Assembly: GCF_002858745.1 (NCBI RefSeq)
Contig: NZ_PJRO01000007.1
Location: forward strand, 241,505 to 305,504
Direction: 5' to 3'
Source of the DNA: Mesorhizobium loti
GTDB lineage: Bacteria; Pseudomonadota; Alphaproteobacteria; Rhizobiales; Rhizobiaceae
DNA length: 64,000 nucleotides
Shown here: piece by piece, positions 9,089 through 17,287 of the stretch
Position numbering within the stretch: the first letter of the stretch is position 1
How the letters are laid out: each line of letters begins with the position of its first letter
Program-made: the position numbers and the translations under genes
The notes under the pieces: generated by a model
Seen by the model: only the letters and a program-made list of their open reading frames with translations
What the model was told of the DNA's origin: nothing
Database searches by the model: none

Positions 9089-10579
9089 ATGCCACAGCGT
9101 AACGACACAGCGATATGGTCGGGCCTGTTCAGGATTTCGGCCGAGTCCGGTCAGACCCTGCAGGCGCAGATCCGTCAGGCGATCGTGGCAGCTATCCTCG
9201 ACCGTCAGATCGCCGCATCGATGCCGCTTCCCTCGTGCCGCATCCTTGCCGAAAAGCTTGGTGTCGCGCGCGGCACCGTGGTGCTCGCTTTCCAGCAGCT
9301 CGTCGACCAGGGCTTCCTGGTGGCGCGCGAACGGCGCGGCCATTTCGTGAACCCGGAGGTTCTGGCGACGCCCGCACGGCCGCAGAAGACACCGGAGCAG
9401 GCCAACGAAATCGATTGGAAGAAGCTGCGCCAGATCGCCGCCAGCGATATGCCGCCGCCGGCCAAGCACGACAACTGGATCAAGTCGTCATATCCGTTCG
9501 TATATGGCCAGTTCGACCCGGCGCTGTTCCCGACCGCCGAATGGCGCGAGTGCAACCGCATGGCGCTGGCCGTGCTGGAGATCCGCAACTGGGCCTCCGA
9601 CATGGTCGATCGCGACGACCCGCTGCTGATCGAACAGATCCAGGCACGGCTGTTGCCGCGGCGCGGCATCTTCGCCAATCCGGACGAGATCATCGTGACG
9701 CTGGGTGCGCAGAACGCACTCTACATGCTGGCCACGCTCTTGATGACCAAGGGCTCCAAGGTGGCGATGGAAGACCCAGGCTATCCGGACGCCCGCTCGA
9801 TCTTCCGGCTGGCCGGCGCCGACATCCAGCCAGTTCCGGTCGACCAGTCCGGTATCGTCACCTCGGCCATCTCGGCGGACACCGGTTTCGTGTTCGTGAC
9901 GCCGAGCCACCAGTGCCCGACCATGGTGCCGCTGTCGCAGGAACGGCGCCAGGACCTTCTGGCGCGCGCCAACCGCAACAACCACATCATCATCGAAGAC
10001 GGCTACGACAGCCAATTGCTGGACGAAGCACCGCAGCAGGCGCTGAAAAGCATCGATCGCTCCGGCCGCGTCGTCTATGTCGGCTCGATGTCGAAGACGC
10101 TCGCGCCCGGCCTGCGCCTCGGCTACATCGTGGCGTCTGCCGGACTGATCGCCGAGCTGCGGGCGCTGCGCCGCTTCATGCTGCGCCATCCGCCGGCCAA
10201 CAACCAGCGCGCGGTGGCGCTGTTCCTCTCGCTCGGCCATCACGAAGCGCTGGTACGGCGCCTGTCGACGGCCTTCGATGAGCGGCGCAAGCGGCTGGTG
10301 AACGCGATCTCGGCGTTCCTGCCGGAATGGCGTGCGACCGATTCAGCCGGTGGTACCTCGCTCTGGCTCGAAGGCCCACGCGGCACCGACTCGCGCGATC
10401 TCGCCACGGCAGCGGCCAGCCGCAGCGTGATCATCGAGCCGGGCGACCGCTTCTTCGATCGCACCGACAAGCCGTCGCGCTTCATGCGATTGGGCATTTC
10501 GTCCATTGCCTTGCAACATATCGAACCCGGCATCCGTGAGCTCGCCACAGCGGCGGGCCGGCGTCCGGCAGCCGCTTAG
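9089..10579 (+). CDS. MocR/GabR-type regulator (GntR helix-turn-helix fused to class I aminotransferase domain)
   Basis: 496 residues. Residues about 10-85 are a GntR winged helix (SCRILAEKLGVARGTVVLAFQQL), then a linker, then a PLP fold from about 110. The internal-aldimine Lys is Lys336 in SMSKTLAPG, with IIEDGYDSQL before it. A QCPTMV segment replaces the more common YPTG, marking a subgroup. GAGGAGCGC precedes the ATG at 9089. Such factors sense amino compounds through PLP (GABA for GabR, taurine for TauR). Putative boxes are in its own promoter and before the MttB-family gene, making it the likely controller of that gene. The ligand is unknown. Confidence 0.92.
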   Translation: MPQRNDTAIWSGLFRISAESGQTLQAQIRQAIVAAILDRQIAASMPLPSCRILAEKLGVARGTVVLAFQQLVDQGFLVARERRGHFVNPEVLATPARPQKTPEQANEIDWKKLRQIAASDMPPPAKHDNWIKSSYPFVYGQFDPALFPTAEWRECNRMALAVLEIRNWASDMVDRDDPLLIEQIQARLLPRRGIFANPDEIIVTLGAQNALYMLATLLMTKGSKVAMEDPGYPDARSIFRLAGADIQPVPVDQSGIVTSAISADTGFVFVTPSHQCPTMVPLSQERRQDLLARANRNNHIIIEDGYDSQLLDEAPQQALKSIDRSGRVVYVGSMSKTLAPGLRLGYIVASAGLIAELRALRRFMLRHPPANNQRAVALFLSLGHHEALVRRLSTAFDERRKRLVNAISAFLPEWRATDSAGGTSLWLEGPRGTDSRDLATAAASRSVIIEPGDRFFDRTDKPSRFMRLGISSIALQHIEPGIRELATAAGRRPAAA

Positions 10580-10604
10580 CCGCGTCCTCCCAGACGGCTC
10601 ACCT

Positions 10605-10636
10605 CCGCCCGGTCCAGCACCGGGCGGTTTCTTTTC
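10605..10636 (+). terminator. Rho-independent terminator of the mocR gene
   Basis: CCGCCCGGT (10605-10613), loop CCAGC, ACCGGGCGG (10619-10627), then TTTCTTTTC. It begins 26 bases after the mocR stop. Confidence 0.9.
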
Positions 10637-11074
10637 AGAGTGACGCGAATGCGGCGGCGGTCCCAGGGCCGCCATATATTAGCCGGCGTACCTATGATGC
10701 CGGTCGACCTCGTATTTTGCCGTCGGCGGCAGCCCTGTTGCACCGGCAGCCCAGTGTCAGTGCAGACGCAAGGCAAAGGATATCGGCAGATACGACGGCA
10801 GAAGCCACCAGACGCCGACCGTCAGCAGACTGGCCATGGCAAGCATGCCGGCCCATGCCAACAGCCTTCCAAGGCACCCGGCCGTGGACCGGGAGCCAGA
10901 ACCCCACCCCTGACGCGATTGGGCCAGAGCCAAGCCAGATCCGGCGACTGCAGGCAACGTCGTCGCCCATTGGCGCGATTGCACGCGCACGCGTATAGTC
11001 CAGCCAAGGACCATTGGGCCGGTTCCTTTGCGACATGTTCGACAGTGCGGCCGGGACGAAGCGCCGCTTCCTGG
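10637..11074. other. Long gap without a convincing gene
   Basis: Between the mocR terminator and repeat copy C. Several frames are open but none shows a family signature. The best candidate is a minus-strand frame ending at 10757 whose last ~40 residues contain one hydrophobic helix (LLAWAGMLAMASLLTVGVWW); it has no good ribosome-binding site and could be the remnant of a small membrane protein. I see no clear promoter or RNA. Confidence 0.4.
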
Positions 11075-11170
11075 CTAGGGCATTTCCGACCTGTGGAAAC
11101 GCCCCAGCTCTTTGCTTCCACGCAATTCCGGACGCAAAACCGCTACGCACTCTTGCTGGAATTGCTCTAA
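11075..11170 (+). repeat. Two-hairpin intergenic element, copy C
   Basis: Diverged first hairpin (CATTTCCGACCTGTGGAAACG) followed by GCAATTCCGGACGC...TGCTGGAATTGCTCTAA. Its right end reads TTAGAGC on the minus strand, and TAG at 11169-11167 is the stop codon of the MerR gene, so the element supplies that stop. Confidence 0.85.
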
Positions 11171-12267
11171 GGCCTTGGACGCAGGAGCATGCCGCCGATC
11201 TTGCCGTCAGGCGTCAGAACAAAGCTCCATTCCACCACGCCATGCTCGAACTGCACGTCGTAGACATCCCAGCCTTCCTGGCTGACACCCCGGAACATCA
11301 CCTCGGTCAGCGCTCCCAGACGCGCCAGGTCCTTTTCGATCATGTCCTTCTGCTCGCGTGCCGCTGCAGCCAATGCCGGGCTCATCCGCTCGTAGTCGGG
11401 TTGCCCGCGCATGTGGTCACCGATGGTTGCACGCAACAGCGCATCGCTGCCGGGCGCCGGCGTCTTGTCGCGAATACGCTTGTCCAGCGCCGCCGTGATC
11501 TCGCGGCTGACGTCCTCGCCGATGCGCAGCGCGGGGTGGTCAAGGCCATCCTGGTGCAGCACAAGCCGGTCGACCACTCCGCCGGCGGAACGGATGAAAG
11601 TGATCTGGGCGGGAACCACCTTGAGGAAGAAGGAATGGTCGCTCTCTGGAAAGGCTTCCACCTCCGGTTGGCCCGTCACCCTGATGAAGAGGCGGCCGTC
11701 GCGATGGACAACGGCCAGACCAGGTCCGTCCTGCAACTGGTAGTGGCCGGCATAGTCGGCGCAGACCGAAGGATCGATCTCGACCGCGGTGCGCGGTCTC
11801 GCCTGTTCGTAGCGGCGCCAGGCAATGGCGTCGGATGAAATGTCGGTCATCTGGGTCTCCTTTGCCAGTTTGACGAGGTCGTCGATCGACACGCGGCCAC
11901 CGCCCGCAAGCTTGCCCTGCAGCGCCTCGACGATAACCAGGCCCTGCTCGGCACGCTCGCGCGTCTCGTGCAACACCGCCTGCTGCATGTGAAGCAGGCG
12001 CTCGAGGTCGGTTGCCTTTCCCGCCAGCAGGCCAGCGATAGCCGACAGGCTGAGGCCCAGGCGCTTCAACGCCAGCACCTCGGTAAGGCGGGCGACATCG
12101 GCCGTGCCATAGAGCCGCCAGTCCTTATCGGTGCGGCGCGGCGTGATCAGCCCGTAGCGTTCATAAAGCCTGAGCGCGCGCACCGTCAGGCCGATGCGGT
12201 TGGCGCATTCGGCGGCGGTGAGCCATTCCGCCTCGGCGACGCGAATGTCTTTTGAAAGGTCGTCCAT
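11167..12267 (-). CDS. MerR-family regulator with C-terminal DUF3471-like domain
   Basis: 366 residues, about twice the normal MerR length. Residues 15-85 are a MerR winged helix (LTAAECANRIGLTVRALRLYERYGLITPRR split by spacing), followed by a long helix to about 135. Residues about 165-265 (YAGHYQL, GRLFIRVTGQPEVE, AFPESDHSFFLKVV, ITFIR, LVLHQDG) read like DUF3471, a beta-sandwich usually found behind serine hydrolases. A third C-terminal segment (about 270-366) is unrecognised. CAGGAGG precedes the ATG. It is divergent from the MttB-family gene with 255 bases between. Its stop codon is within repeat copy C. Confidence 0.8.
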   Translation of the reverse strand: MDDLSKDIRVAEAEWLTAAECANRIGLTVRALRLYERYGLITPRRTDKDWRLYGTADVARLTEVLALKRLGLSLSAIAGLLAGKATDLERLLHMQQAVLHETRERAEQGLVIVEALQGKLAGGGRVSIDDLVKLAKETQMTDISSDAIAWRRYEQARPRTAVEIDPSVCADYAGHYQLQDGPGLAVVHRDGRLFIRVTGQPEVEAFPESDHSFFLKVVPAQITFIRSAGGVVDRLVLHQDGLDHPALRIGEDVSREITAALDKRIRDKTPAPGSDALLRATIGDHMRGQPDYERMSPALAAAAREQKDMIEKDLARLGALTEVMFRGVSQEGWDVYDVQFEHGVVEWSFVLTPDGKIGGMLLRPRP

Positions 12268-12382
12268 GGAACCTCCTGAAGCCCGCTGTAGGCTATGACC
12301 TTAGGTCCGGCTCAAGCTTTATTTTTGGAGATGGCCGTAATTTGCGTCGGGCGGCAGCGCGGGCTGGCGGATGCCTTAAATC

Positions 12383-12395
12383 TGGTCCATTGGCC
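12383..12395 (+). promoter_or_regulatory. Candidate MocR box before the MttB-family gene
   Basis: TGGTCCATTGGCC matches, with two mismatches in 13, the reverse strand of the box at 9038-9050 before mocR. A further TGGACCA core sits at 12473-12479, 44 bases before the MttB start. The gap also serves the divergent MerR gene, so either regulator may act here. Confidence 0.45.
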
Positions 12396-12522
12396 GGGCA
12401 GGCTTGGCTCATATGCTGCACCAATGCGATTGGCATAGTTCGCGGAAACAAGGGGAAGAAGCCCGCTGATGGTGGACCAACTGCCACATGCAAAGCTTCA
12501 AGACAAAAAGCGGAGGTTTTCC

Positions 12523-14115
12523 ATGTCTATGACGGCGGAAAAGCAGGATTTGCAAGGCAATGGCGGGTCTCGTCGATCAGGCGGGCGCGAGGCGCGACGC
12601 GCCATGCGCGCCGCACCATTGGCTGATGACATTAGGCCAGTGAGAGCCGGACTGGAGGGCGGGCGCTACGGCCCATTGGCCCAGAACGACCTCGAACGCA
12701 TCCATGAGGCGGTGCTGACGCTCCTGGAAACCGTCGGCTTCGCCAACGCCATTCCCTCCTGCATCGAGGCGCTGATCGGGGTCGGCGCCTCTTATAGCGA
12801 TGACGGCCGCATCCGTTTCCCGCGGGCGCTGGTGCTCGACACGATTCGCAACAAGGCAGCGCGCAATTTCACGCTGCATGGCCAGGATCCGAAGCACGAC
12901 ATGTTGATCCAGGGCAAGCGCGTGCATTACGGCACGGCGGGCGCCGCCGTGCACCTGGTCGATGTCGAGAAGCGCGAATACCGCGAGAGCCTTTTGCAGG
13001 ACATCTATGATGCCGCCCGCATCGTCGACGGGCTGGACAACATCCATTTCTTCCAGCGGCCGATGGTGCCGCGCGACATCCCCGATCCGCTCGAGATGGA
13101 TTTCAACACGCTTTACGCCTGCGTGATGGGAACCTCCAAACATGTCGGCACCTCGTTCACCGTGCGCGAGAATGTGAAACCAGCGCTGGAGATGCTCTAC
13201 GCGATCGCCGGCGGCGAGGAGAATTTCCGCGACCGCCCCTTCGTTTCCAACTCCAACTGTTTCGTCGTGCCGCCGATGAAGTTCGCCGAGGATGCATGCG
13301 GCGTGCTGGAAGCCTGTGTCGAAGGCGGCATCCCGATCCTGCTGCTTTCGGCCGGCCAGGCCGGCGCGACCGCCCCGGCAGCGATTGCCGGCGCGGTGGT
13401 GCAGGCAGTGGCCGAAGTGCTGGCGGGACTGGTCTATGTCAACGCCATCAAGCCTGGCCATCCCGCCATCTTCGGCACCTGGCCCTTCGTCTCGGACCTG
13501 CGCACCGGCGCGATGTCCGGTGGCTCGGCCGAACAGGCGCTTTTGACGTCGGCCTGCGCGCAGATGGCACAGTTCTACGACCTTCCGGGTGGCTCGGCCG
13601 CAGGCATGGCCGATTCCAAACTGCCCGACGTCCAGTCCGGCTTCGAAAAGGGCATCACCGACGTGATGGCCGGCCTGTCGGGCCTCAACCTCGTCTACGA
13701 ATCCGCCGGCATGCACGCTTCCCTGCTCGGCTTCTGCCTGGAAAGCCTGATCATCGACAACGACATGATCGGCCAATGCCTGCGCTGCGTGCGCGGCATC
13801 GAGGTCAGCGACGAAGCGTTGTCGATCGACACCATCACCGAAGTCTGCCTCAACGGCCCCGGCCACTATCTCGGCAATGACCAGACGCTGAAGCTGATGC
13901 AGACCGAGTATTTCTATCCGGCCATCGGCGACCGCTTCTCGCCGAAGGAATGGAATGAGCGCGGCAAGCCCGACATCCTGCAGCGCGCCATTGCCGAGAA
14001 GAAACGCATCCTGGCCGAGCGTTTCCCCAACCACGTGCCGCGTGCCATCGACGACCGCCTGCGCCAGCGCTTCGACGGCATCATCCATTTGCCCCGATCC
14101 GGCATGGGTGGGTGA
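12523..14115 (+). CDS. Trimethylamine methyltransferase (MttB) family protein, no pyrrolysine codon
   Basis: 530 residues reading through without an in-frame TAG, so it belongs to the non-pyrrolysine branch of the MttB superfamily (COG5598). That branch includes the glycine betaine:corrinoid methyltransferase MtgB. The barrel region shows the glycine-rich GMADSKLPDVQSGFEKG and YESAGMHASLLGF segments and the C-terminal ERFPNHVPRAIDD tail common to the family. GGAGG stands 5 bases before the ATG at 12523, better than an ATG at 12469. No corrinoid protein gene is next to it. It is convergent with the ureohydrolase gene, 4 bases apart. Predicted role: demethylation of a quaternary or tertiary amine; substrate unknown. 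Confidence 0.82.
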   Translation: MSMTAEKQDLQGNGGSRRSGGREARRAMRAAPLADDIRPVRAGLEGGRYGPLAQNDLERIHEAVLTLLETVGFANAIPSCIEALIGVGASYSDDGRIRFPRALVLDTIRNKAARNFTLHGQDPKHDMLIQGKRVHYGTAGAAVHLVDVEKREYRESLLQDIYDAARIVDGLDNIHFFQRPMVPRDIPDPLEMDFNTLYACVMGTSKHVGTSFTVRENVKPALEMLYAIAGGEENFRDRPFVSNSNCFVVPPMKFAEDACGVLEACVEGGIPILLLSAGQAGATAPAAIAGAVVQAVAEVLAGLVYVNAIKPGHPAIFGTWPFVSDLRTGAMSGGSAEQALLTSACAQMAQFYDLPGGSAAGMADSKLPDVQSGFEKGITDVMAGLSGLNLVYESAGMHASLLGFCLESLIIDNDMIGQCLRCVRGIEVSDEALSIDTITEVCLNGPGHYLGNDQTLKLMQTEYFYPAIGDRFSPKEWNERGKPDILQRAIAEKKRILAERFPNHVPRAIDDRLRQRFDGIIHLPRSGMGG

Positions 14116-14119
14116 GCGT

Positions 14120-15079
14120 TTAGCCCTGCGTCCGCGTCCTGACACCCGGCAGGACGCAAAGCATCTCGAACAGCAGATTGGCCGCCACCAGCGCAGTGTT
14201 GCCTGATGTGTCATAGGGCGGGCTGACCTCGACGAGGTCGCAGCCGACGATGTTCAGCCCGGCACAACCGCGGATGATCTCGAGCGCCTGGATGGTGGTC
14301 AGCCCGCCGATCTCCGGTGTTCCGGTGCCGGGAGCATAGGCCGGGTCGAGACTGTCGATGTCGAAGGAAATATAGACCGGGCCATCGCCGACCTGCTGGC
14401 GCACCTCCTGCATCAGCGGCGAAAGCGACTTGTGCCAGCATTCCTCGGCCTGCACGACACGGAAGCCCTGCTGGCGCGGCCAGTCAAAGTCGTCGGCCGC
14501 ATAACCCGTGCCGCGCAGGCCTATCTGGACGCAGCGGTGTGTATCAAGCACGCCTGCCTCGACCGAGCGGCGGAACGGCGTTCCATGCGCGATCGCCTCG
14601 CCGAACATGTGATCATTGATGTCGGCATGCGCGTCGACATGGATCAGCCCGACCGGACCATGCTTCTGGGCAACGGCGCGCAGGATCGGATAGGTCAGCG
14701 TGTGGTCGCCGCCCAGCGTCAGCGGTATGCACGAGGCTTCCATGACACCCCCATAGTGCCGGGTGATGATGTCCATGCAGGCCGGCAGATTGAAAGTGTC
14801 GATCGGCACGTCGCCGATGTCGGCCACCATCAGGCTGTCGAAGGGCGCGGCGCGTGTCGCCATGTTGTAGGGCCTGACCATGCAGGATTCCGCGCGGATC
14901 TGCCGCGGGCCGAAACGGGTGCCGGCGCGGTTCGACGTACCGATGTCGAGCGGCACGCCGACGAAGCACGCATCCAGCCCCTCTGCGCTTTCCTGCGACG
15001 GCAGGCGCATCATCGTCGCCGGTCCGCCGAAACGCGGCATCTCATTGCCGCCGAGGGGCTGATTGAATTGTCTGGTCAC
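14120..15079 (-). CDS. Agmatinase-family ureohydrolase, guanidinobutyrase/guanidinopropionase-like
   Basis: 319 residues. Metal ligands of the dimanganese ureohydrolase site are all present: His126 in GGDHT, Asp149/His151/Asp153 in HVDAHAD, Asp240/Asp242 in SFDIDSLDP. The N-terminal QPLGGNEMPRFGG and the VGVPLDIGTSNRAGTRFGPR stretch are closer to pseudomonad GbuA/GpuA than to E. coli agmatinase. It would release urea from a guanidino acid, giving GABA if the substrate is 4-guanidinobutyrate. Starts at GTG 15079 with a weak leader; ATG at 15040 is an alternative. It follows the NTF2-like gene by 42 bases, same operon. Confidence 0.87.
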   Translation of the reverse strand: MTRQFNQPLGGNEMPRFGGPATMMRLPSQESAEGLDACFVGVPLDIGTSNRAGTRFGPRQIRAESCMVRPYNMATRAAPFDSLMVADIGDVPIDTFNLPACMDIITRHYGGVMEASCIPLTLGGDHTLTYPILRAVAQKHGPVGLIHVDAHADINDHMFGEAIAHGTPFRRSVEAGVLDTHRCVQIGLRGTGYAADDFDWPRQQGFRVVQAEECWHKSLSPLMQEVRQQVGDGPVYISFDIDSLDPAYAPGTGTPEIGGLTTIQALEIIRGCAGLNIVGCDLVEVSPPYDTSGNTALVAANLLFEMLCVLPGVRTRTQG

Positions 15080-15121
15080 GATGCGGGGCCTGCTTCTGCT
15101 GTTGGTAGGACGAGGGAAACC

Positions 15122-15523
15122 TCAGGCTCCCGGCATGGTCGAAAGATGCTCGTGGATGGCGAGCCACTGGCCGCTTTCGCCGTCTTTCCTGAAAACGATC
15201 GTTTCCCGTTCGTCGCTGGTGACGGCTTCCCCTGAAAACATCGCCCGGGTCCCGACACGATGGGTGAAGATCGCCATATCGCCGAAAATCCTGACGTCCC
15301 TGTCGGAGGATCTGCAGTCGAGAACCTTGAACCCGAGCGAGGTTTCCCAGTCCTTCCACAAAACGCGATAGGCCTCGCGGCTGGCCAACCTCTCGGGATG
15401 ATTGTGAAAGATGAAACTGGCGTCCGGCGCGAAAGCTGCGAAATAGGCTTCTGTATCGTGCCGCCCGAATGCGGCGACCAACACGTCCGCCGCATCGACG
15501 ACCGCAGTCTGATCCTGATCCAT
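15122..15523 (-). CDS. NTF2/SnoaL-like small protein
   Basis: 133 residues; a cone-shaped NTF2 fold is suggested by the helix AADVLVAAFGRHDTEAYFAAF followed by PDASFIFHN and later strands TSDERETIVFRK and WLAIHEHLS. This pattern matches the DUF4440/SnoaL-like group. AGGAG precedes the ATG at 15523. It lies upstream of the ureohydrolase gene in the same operon and is flanked on its 5' side by repeat copy B. It has no assigned enzymatic role; in this setting it may assist guanidino-acid use. Confidence 0.78.
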   Translation of the reverse strand: MDQDQTAVVDAADVLVAAFGRHDTEAYFAAFAPDASFIFHNHPERLASREAYRVLWKDWETSLGFKVLDCRSSDRDVRIFGDMAIFTHRVGTRAMFSGEAVTSDERETIVFRKDGESGQWLAIHEHLSTMPGA

Positions 15524-15540
15524 CACTTGTACTCCTTCCG

Positions 15541-15645
15541 CTAGAGCGTTTCCGTCTTTCACGGAAACGCGGAAACGCTCTAAATTTTGTTTTTACGCAA
15601 TTCCGGACGGAAAACCGCTACGCACCTTTCCTGGAGTTGCTCTAG
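15541..15645 (+). repeat. Two-hairpin intergenic element, copy B (most complete)
   Basis: Bounded by CTAGAGCG at the left and TTGCTCTAG at the right, i.e. short terminal inverted repeats. Left hairpin GAGCGTTTCCG/CGGAAACGCTC, right part GCAATTCCGGAC...CTGGAGTTGC. It lies between the NCS1 stop and the ribosome-binding site of the NTF2-like gene; the left end touches that site. Confidence 0.88.
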
Positions 15646-15665
15646 GCACTGTTGTGGGGCGCCGA

Positions 15666-17189
15666 TCAGATGATCGGCGCGATCGCCTCGTCCGATACGG
15701 GAACAAGGCGTGGGCCATCGGGGCCGTAGACCGCACGCGGCTCCGGGAAAACAAACAACAGCGCCGGATAGACGATCGCGGGCAGGACAAGCGCCACGAT
15801 CAGCGAGACGTCGACGCCACCGAACAGATTGCCAAGCCAGCCGACGAACTGGCCGGGAATGTTGACCGTCGCCAATGCCAGCAGCGCGCTTGGAATCCAG
15901 GCGGTGATGCCGGCAATGTTCCAGCCGTTGCGGAACCAGTAGGCACCGCCCGTCTTGCCCTGGTTAAACACCTGCATGTGCTCGGGAAGATAATAGCCAC
16001 GCCGCAGGAAGGCGCCGACGATCATCACCGACATCCATGGGGTGGTCATGACGATGATCAACGTCACCAGCGTGGTGATCGAGGAAATCAGGCTGAAGCT
16101 GAACCGGCCGACGAAGATCAGCACGATCGAAATGATGCCGATCAGCAATGTCGCCTGCACCCGGCTGAGCGCTGGAAACACGCTGGAGAAGTCGAGCCCC
16201 GTGCCGTAGAGCGAGGTGGTTCCGGTCGACATGCCACTGACCAGGGCAAGGCCAAGCAGCGGCAGCAGGAACCATGCCGGCGCGACCGCAATCAACCCAC
16301 CGGTGTAGTTCGCGTTGGTGATGTAGTCGGGCGCGGTGGCAGCGACCACCGTCGCGGTGATCAGGCCGAACAGGAACGGCAGCAGGGTCAGGACCTGTGC
16401 CAGGAAGGCCGCACCCATCAGCTTGAACTTGCTGGTCTGGCGCGGAACGTAGCGGGTCCAGTCGCCGAGAAACGCGCCGAACGAGATCGGGTTCGACAGG
16501 ACGATCAGCGTCGAGCCGATAAAGGCCGGCCAGAAACCCTCACCGCCTGCGGCCAGTCCGGCGCCGACGAAGCTGTGATCGAACTGCGGCCAGAAGGCGA
16601 TCAGCCCGATGATCATCAGGCCGGTGACCACCACGACCGCGATCCTGTTGACCACCAGCATCAGCTGGAAGCCGTAGATGCAGACCAGCAGGATCGCCCC
16701 GGCAAACAGGCCGTAGGCCAGTCCGTAGAGCCATTCGCTTTCCGCCGCGCCGAACAACCGGTGCAGGGTTCCGACCAGGGCGTCGCCACTGGACCAGACG
16801 CTGATCGCGAAGAAGCAGATCGCCGTCAGCAAGGCCAGGAATGAGCCGACAATGCGCCCGACGACGCCGAAATGGGCGCTGGAGGACACGGCATTGTTGG
16901 TACCGTTCATGGCGCCGAAGATCGCCATCGGGGCAAGGATCAAGCCGCCGACGACCACGCCGGTCAGGCAGGCGGCGACGCCTTGCCAGAAAGAAAGGCC
17001 GAAGATGATCGGAAACGATCCGAGCACCGCCGTTGCCAGCGAGTTCGCGCCGCCCCATTCGATGCGCATGAAGTCGAACACGGTGGCGTGCCGCTCATGA
17101 TCGGGAATGATGTCGATGCCGTGGGTTTCGATTTTCATCGCGGCAGGCGCCGCGGCCAGCGGCACCGCCGCCTCGTAAGTCGTGTTCAT
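15666..17189 (-). CDS. NCS1-family permease (cytosine/purine/hydantoin type)
   Basis: 507 residues with about twelve hydrophobic helices. The first helix region WGGANSLATAVLGSFPI and GAMNGTNNAVSSSAHFG, with later LGDWTRYVP, are recognisable NCS1 features; these inner-membrane symporters carry nucleobases, hydantoins or related nitrogen compounds with Na+ or H+. The ATG at 17189 has GGGGGAG upstream. It precedes the NTF2-like and ureohydrolase genes on the same strand and is divergent from a LysR gene, so the predicted cargo is a guanidino acid. Repeat copy B is between it and the next gene. Confidence 0.88.
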   Translation of the reverse strand: MNTTYEAAVPLAAAPAAMKIETHGIDIIPDHERHATVFDFMRIEWGGANSLATAVLGSFPIIFGLSFWQGVAACLTGVVVGGLILAPMAIFGAMNGTNNAVSSSAHFGVVGRIVGSFLALLTAICFFAISVWSSGDALVGTLHRLFGAAESEWLYGLAYGLFAGAILLVCIYGFQLMLVVNRIAVVVVTGLMIIGLIAFWPQFDHSFVGAGLAAGGEGFWPAFIGSTLIVLSNPISFGAFLGDWTRYVPRQTSKFKLMGAAFLAQVLTLLPFLFGLITATVVAATAPDYITNANYTGGLIAVAPAWFLLPLLGLALVSGMSTGTTSLYGTGLDFSSVFPALSRVQATLLIGIISIVLIFVGRFSFSLISSITTLVTLIIVMTTPWMSVMIVGAFLRRGYYLPEHMQVFNQGKTGGAYWFRNGWNIAGITAWIPSALLALATVNIPGQFVGWLGNLFGGVDVSLIVALVLPAIVYPALLFVFPEPRAVYGPDGPRLVPVSDEAIAPII

Positions 17190-17232
17190 AGTCTCCCCCT
17201 GTGTTCTCCTCGACCATATTTGGGAGCCAGCT

Positions 17233-17265
17233 TGCATTGGATTTCAATCCTGATTTCAGTATGCA
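17233..17265. promoter_or_regulatory. Candidate LysR binding region
   Basis: ATTG-N5-CAAT (17236-17248) nested in a larger TGCAT...ATGCA pair (17233-17265) in the 98-base gap between the divergent NCS1 and LysR starts. The short dyad has the T-N11-A shape of LysR sites. Confidence 0.45.
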
Positions 17266-17287
17266 TTCATAGGCGGAGACCAATGTA

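Noticed and set aside
10757..11014. Small membrane protein gene on the minus strand
   Set aside because: One hydrophobic helix but no ribosome-binding site and no homology seen by eye; kept as a note in the gap entry only.
12523..14115. Pyrrolysine-type MttB
   Set aside because: No in-frame TAG, so no Pyl residue; placed in the non-Pyl branch.
12577..14214. 545-codon open frame antisense to the MttB-family gene
   Set aside because: It would overlap the real gene completely and has no recognisable domain.
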